Below, piece after piece: positions 59,037 through 64,000 of a DNA stretch of 64,000 nt. The stretch spans positions 1-64,000 of the forward strand of contig CAZOAZ010000020.1 of assembly GCA_964577955.1 (NCBI GenBank), in the 5' to 3' direction. Numbering within the stretch: the first letter of the stretch is position 1; every line of letters begins with the position of its first letter. The stretch comes from CADEEX01 sp964577955 (GTDB taxonomy: Bacteria; Acidobacteriota; Vicinamibacteria; Vicinamibacterales; CAVVIG01). The notes under the pieces are model-generated. The model did no database searches and was not told the origin of the DNA. It was given only the letters and a program-made list of their open reading frames with translations. The position numbers and the translations under genes were made by a program.

Positions 59037-60671
59037 TCAGGCAAGGTTCATCGCCCGCTGCATCGCCAGCCGCGACTCGCGCAGCGGATCCGGCTCGACA
59101 CGGCACGTATTGTCGAACACCATCGTTGATCGGCTGGCAGCGTCGTAGGTCGGCCACTGCGGCAGTTTCGGGACGTTGGGGTTGCCCGTCCGCGCGAACT
59201 GAATCCACGCGTCGCTCATCTTGTCGGCAAGCGCCATCGCCTCCGGGCCGCCGCCCGTGATCCCTTTCGCCGTCGCGATGTTGTCGAAGACGAACGGAAT
59301 CTCGAGGGAGTGCGGTGTCTTGCCGTGCTGCACTCCGGCAACCGGCGTCGGCCACCGGAAGTAGTACAGGTAGGCCGGCGCGCGGTTGAGCGCGGCCCGC
59401 CGCTCGGCCATCTTCATGACCGGCGCGCCGTAGTTGTAGTCGCTGATCATGAGGAAAAACAGGTCTGACGGCGTCGCACCCGGATTGGCCTTGCGGTAGA
59501 CGTCCAGCACGGCGGTCGCCCGTTCACCCAGGAACTGACGGATGCGCGCCTGCATCCCGGCGTCGTCGAGGGCGAACGCGGCAGTGTCGGCCTGCAACTG
59601 CAGCGTCATCTCGGTGCGGTTCGAACCGAAAATGACGGGCACGTCGGCCGAGACCGTGGCAGCCGCAGGATGGAACGGATGCTGGGCGATGATCTGGCCA
59701 TCCACGACCGGCGCAAAGCCGCTCGTCAACTGTTCACGCTCCATGCCGTCGCTGACCTTGAAATAGGCCGCCATCATCCGATCGAGTGGCACGGTCTGCA
59801 GATCGCGCGCACGCGTTTTGGGGATCCCCAGCTCGGCGAGGAGGCGCGAGGCCATCGCGTTCGCCTTGTCCCGCTCGACCAGCTGAATGGACGGCCCGCT
59901 CTCGACGACCGCGCGATGGAAGAGGCCCTTGGCCGGAGGCATGGCCAGCAGCGTGGCGACTTTACGTCCGCCGCCCGACTGGCCATAAATCATCACGGTA
60001 TTCGGGTCACCGCCGAACTGCTCGATATTGGTGCGCACCCATTTCAGCGCGTGCACGATGTCGGTGACGCCGACGGTGCCGGATTCGTTGAACTCGGAAC
60101 CGGCGACATCACTGAGATGCGCGAAACCCAGCACGTTCAGGCGGTGATTGATGGTGACCACCACGACGTCGCCGCGATGGCAGAGATTCACGCCGTCGTA
60201 CCGTTCGCTCGATCCAGATCCCGTGCGAAAGCCACCGCCGTGACACCAGAACATCACCGGCCGCTTGCGGCCGTCGTTGAGCGCCGGCGTCCAGATGTTC
60301 AGCACCAGGCAGTCTTCGCCCTCGGCAGGCCCGTCGGACGCGGCGCGGCGCGACGGGTCGCTCTGCGGCGCCGTGGGACCGTAACGCAGCGCATCGCGGA
60401 CACCGGTCCACGGCGTCGGATCGACGGCGGGCCGGAAGCGATTCGTCCCCGCCGTGCTCGCGCCGTACGGCACGCCCTTGAATACTTTGATGCCGCGCAC
60501 CTCCACGCCTCGAATGCGACCGAAGGCTGTCTGGGCGACCGGACTGCTCTCGCTGCTCTGCGGCTCGAAGCCGCGTAGAAGAGCGGGCCGCAGCCCGCCG
60601 GCGGCGGCCGATACCGCGAGCATGGAGCACTGTTGAAGGAACTGCCGTCGATCGAGTCCGTGATTGGCCAT
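59037..60671 (-). CDS. Tat-exported type B carboxylesterase
   Basis: A 544-residue alpha/beta hydrolase of the carboxylesterase type B family. A Tat leader (DRRQFLQQCSMLAVSAAAGG) is followed by TAFGRIRGVEVRGIKVFKGVPYG, the DCLVLNIWTP and FWCHGGGFRTGSGSS oxyanion segment, the nucleophile elbow IYGQSGGG (Ser near 231), the acidic residue in IFGSNRTEM and the catalytic His in QHGKTPHSLEIPFVF. It would split carboxylic esters outside the cytoplasm. Two inverted partial copies lie at 48.6-48.9 kb. The upstream 60672-60856 gap holds no gene; TAAGAT near 60735 on this strand may be a -10 element. Confidence 0.93.
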   Translation of the reverse strand: MANHGLDRRQFLQQCSMLAVSAAAGGLRPALLRGFEPQSSESSPVAQTAFGRIRGVEVRGIKVFKGVPYGASTAGTNRFRPAVDPTPWTGVRDALRYGPTAPQSDPSRRAASDGPAEGEDCLVLNIWTPALNDGRKRPVMFWCHGGGFRTGSGSSERYDGVNLCHRGDVVVVTINHRLNVLGFAHLSDVAGSEFNESGTVGVTDIVHALKWVRTNIEQFGGDPNTVMIYGQSGGGRKVATLLAMPPAKGLFHRAVVESGPSIQLVERDKANAMASRLLAELGIPKTRARDLQTVPLDRMMAAYFKVSDGMEREQLTSGFAPVVDGQIIAQHPFHPAAATVSADVPVIFGSNRTEMTLQLQADTAAFALDDAGMQARIRQFLGERATAVLDVYRKANPGATPSDLFFLMISDYNYGAPVMKMAERRAALNRAPAYLYYFRWPTPVAGVQHGKTPHSLEIPFVFDNIATAKGITGGGPEAMALADKMSDAWIQFARTGNPNVPKLPQWPTYDAASRSTMVFDNTCRVEPDPLRESRLAMQRAMNLA

Positions 60672-60856
60672 CGCGAGTCCCCTTGCGCGGGTCGGAGATG
60701 AGTTAGTGCCGCGGCAATCTGCGCGTGCCGTATCTTATGCCACGGAAGCTGGCCCGGGCAGGGGCTCAGTCGATCGCGCCCGAGTGAGGAACCTTCGAGG
60801 TCAGGCGAGCTCTGAAGGCGTTCGGTGACGCGCAGTGGCGAGCGGACGGCGAACCG

Positions 60857-62425
60857 TCAGGTCGCCATCGACTTGGCGAACGCGCGCATGAACAGCAGCC
60901 AGAATTCGGGGAACTTCATCCCGGCGCGGCGAACTTTTGGATCGCGCGCGACCCGCTGGCCCCATCGCCCGCCGAAGCCGACGAAGCCTTGAATCCCGGG
61001 CCACCAGATCTGTCTGATGAGTGGATCCGGATTGATTCGGTCGACGCGCAGGGAGTACACGCGGCCGTCGACGGTATCCTCGAGCGCGGCTTCGTTCGAC
61101 AGCGCAGATTGCCAGGCGAAGGTCGTCGCACCCTCGCCATTCGGCGGCGCGACCCCGGCGGGGTGGATGATCGCGCCAAAGTATCCCGGCGCGTCGCGAA
61201 GCGGCGGATGCTCAAATTGTTCCGGCGTGCCCGAGCCGACGGCATCCATGCCACCGCCACCCGCGGCCTTCCACTCGATACCGGCCCAGAGAAATCCGAA
61301 CAGGAAGAACTTGAGCCAGAACACTTCCGCGTCGTCGCCCCAGTCGTCGTCCGCGGCGTCGTCGGCTTCGTCCTGCAGGTCGTCGAGGCTTTTGTCGAGC
61401 AGTTCCGCCGCCCCACAGAACCGGTCGGCGTCATCGTCTGGCGCGAAGGGCACTTCGAGCGGAAAGCCGGCGGCGGGAGGTGCCGTACCGATGTGCAGTC
61501 CATGCGTGCCTTTGGCGACGAAGATCCGCGCGTGGGTGCCCTTCGCCTTGTTGGGGCCCCGGTCGACGCTGACCGCGGACACACGGCTCCACTCCCACAC
61601 GCGCATGCCGACGCGTAGTTCGTCGCCGAGAAATGCCACATCGCCGTAGTTGCGCGCGGTGACGCCAATCGCGACCGGGATGGCTTCTTCGGTCACCGGC
61701 GCGCCGCCGCCGACCGGAACACCGGTCGCCCGAATCCTCAGCAGCATCGACACCGAGGCCCAGCTTCCGGCATGACTGCCGAACATCGCGGCTTCGGGGA
61801 CATCGGAGCAGTCGTCGAGCGGTTCGTCGTGGCCGGGAAAGAACAGGTAGTAACAAAGCAGGAGCGGGACGCCGTCCGCGACCGGATCGAGGAGCGTCGT
61901 AAAGAGCGCCTGAAGATCCGGCGCGGCACCCTGACTCGCCATCAGCACCCGCAGCCGTGCGGCGTCGAAGATTTCTGCGTGATACCAGAAGCGGCTGTTC
62001 TGCAGGAGTGCGTCGGCCGCTGGCGTCGGCGCGTTGTAGAGCGCGTCGATCTGATCGAGGTTGGCAAACCGGTTCTCGCTGCCCGGCGAGACCGAGAGAC
62101 CATCGGTCCACCCCGCGAGTTCCAGAAAGCCGTCGTCAGGTCCTGACGCGTAGAGGTACGGCGTCGCGCCGCCCTGGACCTCGCCGAGAAATGTTCCCGG
62201 TTCGTCGGACCTTCCGGACAGCTGACCAGGAAAGATCACCGGCTTCGGAAAGGCGCCCGGACCGCCGGCGTGCCATGAGTGGTGATCGTCGAACGGTGCG
62301 ACCGCATTCCAGAGCGACGCGCGCTCGAGAAATCGTTTGCAGTCGGAGGGAAAGAATCGCTCGCCCGGCGCAAAGTAGAGGATCGGTTCGAAGGCGCGGA
62401 TCAGATCGTTGGGGTCGAGAGCCAT
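60857..62425 (-). CDS. Vps62-like protein of unknown function
   Basis: A 522-residue soluble protein. The start at 62425 (MALDPNDLIRAFEPILYFAPGERFFPSDCKRFLE) resembles the opening of Vps62/DUF946-like proteins, and later segments contain a Cys-free beta-rich domain, an acidic helical stretch (about 345-375, ending with a run of Asp) and a hydrophobic segment (FWLKFFLFGFLWAGIEW). I cannot assign a function. It begins 8 nt after the stop of the LamG-like gene, so both are probably one operon. The acidic stretch might bind Ca2+, which is only an inference. Confidence 0.75.
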   Translation of the reverse strand: MALDPNDLIRAFEPILYFAPGERFFPSDCKRFLERASLWNAVAPFDDHHSWHAGGPGAFPKPVIFPGQLSGRSDEPGTFLGEVQGGATPYLYASGPDDGFLELAGWTDGLSVSPGSENRFANLDQIDALYNAPTPAADALLQNSRFWYHAEIFDAARLRVLMASQGAAPDLQALFTTLLDPVADGVPLLLCYYLFFPGHDEPLDDCSDVPEAAMFGSHAGSWASVSMLLRIRATGVPVGGGAPVTEEAIPVAIGVTARNYGDVAFLGDELRVGMRVWEWSRVSAVSVDRGPNKAKGTHARIFVAKGTHGLHIGTAPPAAGFPLEVPFAPDDDADRFCGAAELLDKSLDDLQDEADDAADDDWGDDAEVFWLKFFLFGFLWAGIEWKAAGGGGMDAVGSGTPEQFEHPPLRDAPGYFGAIIHPAGVAPPNGEGATTFAWQSALSNEAALEDTVDGRVYSLRVDRINPDPLIRQIWWPGIQGFVGFGGRWGQRVARDPKVRRAGMKFPEFWLLFMRAFAKSMAT

Positions 62426-62433
62426 CGGTGTCC

Positions 62434-63567
62434 TCAATCCGCCGCGGATGGTTGTGATTCACGGGCCGGGCGGTCCTCGAACTTCTCGCCGCAACCGCAT
62501 TCGGTCTGAAACAGCGCCATCAGCGCCGCCGCCTGTGGATCGCAATTCAGATCCGCGAGATCGCGCTGAATCAACCGCCAGCACTCGGATTGCTTGATCG
62601 CCTCGGCCGCTTCGCCGCCGCACGGATCGAGCTGAACCAGCCGCAGCCACGTGCACCAATCGGCGATCAGCTTTTTCATCTCAGGACCGTCGACGCGGCC
62701 CTGCCGCCACAGCTCGGCGTAGCGTTCACGTACTTCCTCGAACCGCTGCCGTGTTTCAGGACCTTGCGTGACGATGGCGCGAAGCCAGCGGTCGAGGCCG
62801 CCGCGAATCGCAGCGGTCAGCTGCTTCGCGCAATCCGGATGTCTGCGAAACGCCGCGGTGACGCTTTGCACATAGCGCGTCCAGCAGTCGATCGCCTCTT
62901 GATCGAGCGGGCGCTCGAGAAATTGTTTGCGGACGCGACGCGGGTCCAGACGCCAGACTCTGATTTCGTCGATTTCTCCGGGGAACGGCTGGTCTCCATC
63001 ATCGACCGCATTGCCGATGCAAATCCCTTTGGGGCCGACACCCGGTACGCCGGAAAGTACGTAATGCAGGGTGCTCACCGGCTGGTCATCGACGAGCAGC
63101 CGCATCGTCGTCAGCCCGTCGTGTTCGAACTGCAGCCGCGCCCATTTGTTGAGGGTCAGCCGGTAGCCGGGAAACTGCAGACCGTTCTTGTACGTGCTGA
63201 CCGTGTCCCAATCCGTATCCGGGTAGACCTTTGGCGAGCCATGAAACGCCGCATAGAGATAGCGATCGCTCGTGAAGATGCGGAATGAATGGTCGCCATG
63301 GATCAGCATCTGACGGTGCGACGCGATGGTCGTCAGGCGGGCGGTGATGTCCACACGAAGGCCGACCATCGGCCGCCAGCCAGGATTGGTCGGAATCGAG
63401 ATACGACTGTTCGGATGAAATTGCCACGCGCCGGAGCCGAGGGACGCGCCGTCCGCGCGAAAATCAGGAGCGCTCAGGCCGCCAGGCTGCCCATGGCTGT
63501 TGTAGACGGAGAGATCGGTGGCGAGCCCATGCCATTTGTAAGTGTGATGACAGATCAATTCCCACAA
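62434..63567 (-). CDS. LamG-like (concanavalin A-like) domain protein
   Basis: A 377-residue protein. Residues about 20-225 look like a laminin-G/ConA-like jelly-roll with the signature WARLQFEHDGLTTMRLLVDDQPVS and ending GEIDEIRVWRLDPRR; the C-terminal part is helical and Cys-containing (several Cys, including CGCGEKF near the end). No signal peptide is seen, so the location is unclear. Co-transcribed with the gene that follows. The carbohydrate or protein ligand is unknown. Confidence 0.8.
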   Translation of the reverse strand: MWELICHHTYKWHGLATDLSVYNSHGQPGGLSAPDFRADGASLGSGAWQFHPNSRISIPTNPGWRPMVGLRVDITARLTTIASHRQMLIHGDHSFRIFTSDRYLYAAFHGSPKVYPDTDWDTVSTYKNGLQFPGYRLTLNKWARLQFEHDGLTTMRLLVDDQPVSTLHYVLSGVPGVGPKGICIGNAVDDGDQPFPGEIDEIRVWRLDPRRVRKQFLERPLDQEAIDCWTRYVQSVTAAFRRHPDCAKQLTAAIRGGLDRWLRAIVTQGPETRQRFEEVRERYAELWRQGRVDGPEMKKLIADWCTWLRLVQLDPCGGEAAEAIKQSECWRLIQRDLADLNCDPQAAALMALFQTECGCGEKFEDRPARESQPSAAD

Positions 63568-63693
63568 ATGCGGCCTCCTCGTTGGCGTCAGCGTCGAGAG
63601 AGTCGCACGTTAGCACACGACGACGCGATCGGAAGCTGGACCGTTCGCTTGCCCCATCGGTTGATTTCGTCGAGCGAGAGTGGACGCTGACGG

Positions 63694-64000
63694 CTACTGC
63701 TTGTTCATCGTCATCGGGAAGGTGACCACGACCGCCGAGAATCCATCCACTTGCTGCTCGTAGGTCAAGGTGCCCGTCACCACATCACCGTTCAGCGCAC
63801 CCCTGAAGGTGTAAATCACCCTGGTGTTGGGGAAGTTGGGAAGAGTTGGATTGTGGAAGAACGCGATGCTGCTCGTGGTGCCGGTCACGGTTGGATCGCT
63901 GCTGGTCCAGCCGAAGTCCGGATAGGTCTCGAGCGGGCGTCCAACACACGTGCTGGAAAGATCGCGCCCCGTGCCGAAGTACCTCGCCTCCCCTGTGACC
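63694..64000 (-). CDS. C-terminal part of an exported or surface beta-rich protein (cut by the right edge)
   Basis: The frame is open to the last base, so the gene continues outside the window. The visible 102 residues are beta-rich (RVIYTFRGALNGDVVTGTLTYEQQVDGFSAVVVTFPMT), resembling an end-of-barrel or lipocalin-like strand pattern. I do not recognise it. The gap 63568-63693 shows nothing clear. Confidence 0.55.
   Translation of the reverse strand, partial: VTGEARYFGTGRDLSSTCVGRPLETYPDFGWTSSDPTVTGTTSSIAFFHNPTLPNFPNTRVIYTFRGALNGDVVTGTLTYEQQVDGFSAVVVTFPMTMNKQ

Noticed and set aside
1..64000. rRNA, tRNA, insertion sequences, integrases, prophage genes
   Set aside because: None was recognised by reading; tRNA detection by eye is not reliable and would need tRNAscan-SE.

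Overview
The window looks like a chromosomal segment of a high-GC soil Acidobacteriota, most likely class Vicinamibacteria. The evidence is the combination of gene families: two orphan MacB/FtsX-type permeases of the acidobacterial duplicated orphan permease (ADOP) type, one behind a PadR regulator; two TIGR03435 soil-associated proteins; a TonB receptor with an N-terminal carboxypeptidase-regulatory domain; two Ser/Thr kinases carrying C-terminal TolB-like propellers; and several Tat-exported enzymes. I saw no rRNA, tRNA, CRISPR array, transposase or phage gene.

Layout. 0-11.4 kb: the tail of a membrane protein, a sigma54 activator, a TonB-dependent receptor, a cold-shock protein, an ABC permease, a CocE/NonD-type hydrolase, a Tat-exported HAD hydrolase and a metal-binding exported protein. 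11.4-24.9 kb: a stress/osmoadaptation block with trehalose synthase, a GT81-like glycosyltransferase, an MscS-like membrane protein, MalQ, a fused OtsA-OtsB enzyme, a CPA2 antiporter, an HtrA-like pseudoprotease, a TPR protein and a ClC channel/exchanger, followed by a MarR regulator. 25.4-34 kb: PilZ and lipocalin-like proteins, an orphan NDP-hexose 2,3-dehydratase overlapping a GT2 glycosyltransferase, a membrane diguanylate cyclase, several unrecognised proteins and an AAA/DUF4143 ATPase. 34.2-45.1 kb: a Ser/Thr kinase, a PQQ-type dehydrogenase, a permease with its PadR regulator, a TIGR03435 protein and a molybdopterin oxidoreductase.

45.1-49.7 kb is a patchwork of intact small genes and broken pieces: a possible permease tail, a copy of the phoD start joined to a phospholipase-D tail, a P-loop fragment, an esterase piece in which two parts lie in opposite orientations, and a probable S-formylglutathione hydrolase tail. 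49.7-64 kb: PhoD, a second Ser/Thr kinase facing a winged-helix/FHA regulator, a small zincin-like protein, an exported MmgE/PrpD protein, a carboxylesterase and serine hydrolase pair, and a two-gene unit of unrecognised proteins (Vps62-like and LamG-like), with a partial gene at the right edge.

How the genes may work together: the 11-25 kb block would make, interconvert and turn over trehalose and possibly a second glucosylated solute while neighbouring channels and antiporters manage ions. The most unusual signal is a set of short, diverged partial copies (about 40-190 nt) of genes that are intact elsewhere in the same window (phoD, the PQQ dehydrogenase, the carboxylesterase, and the tail of the gene at 31.1 kb). 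They point to repeated small local duplication, deletion and inversion without visible mobile elements.
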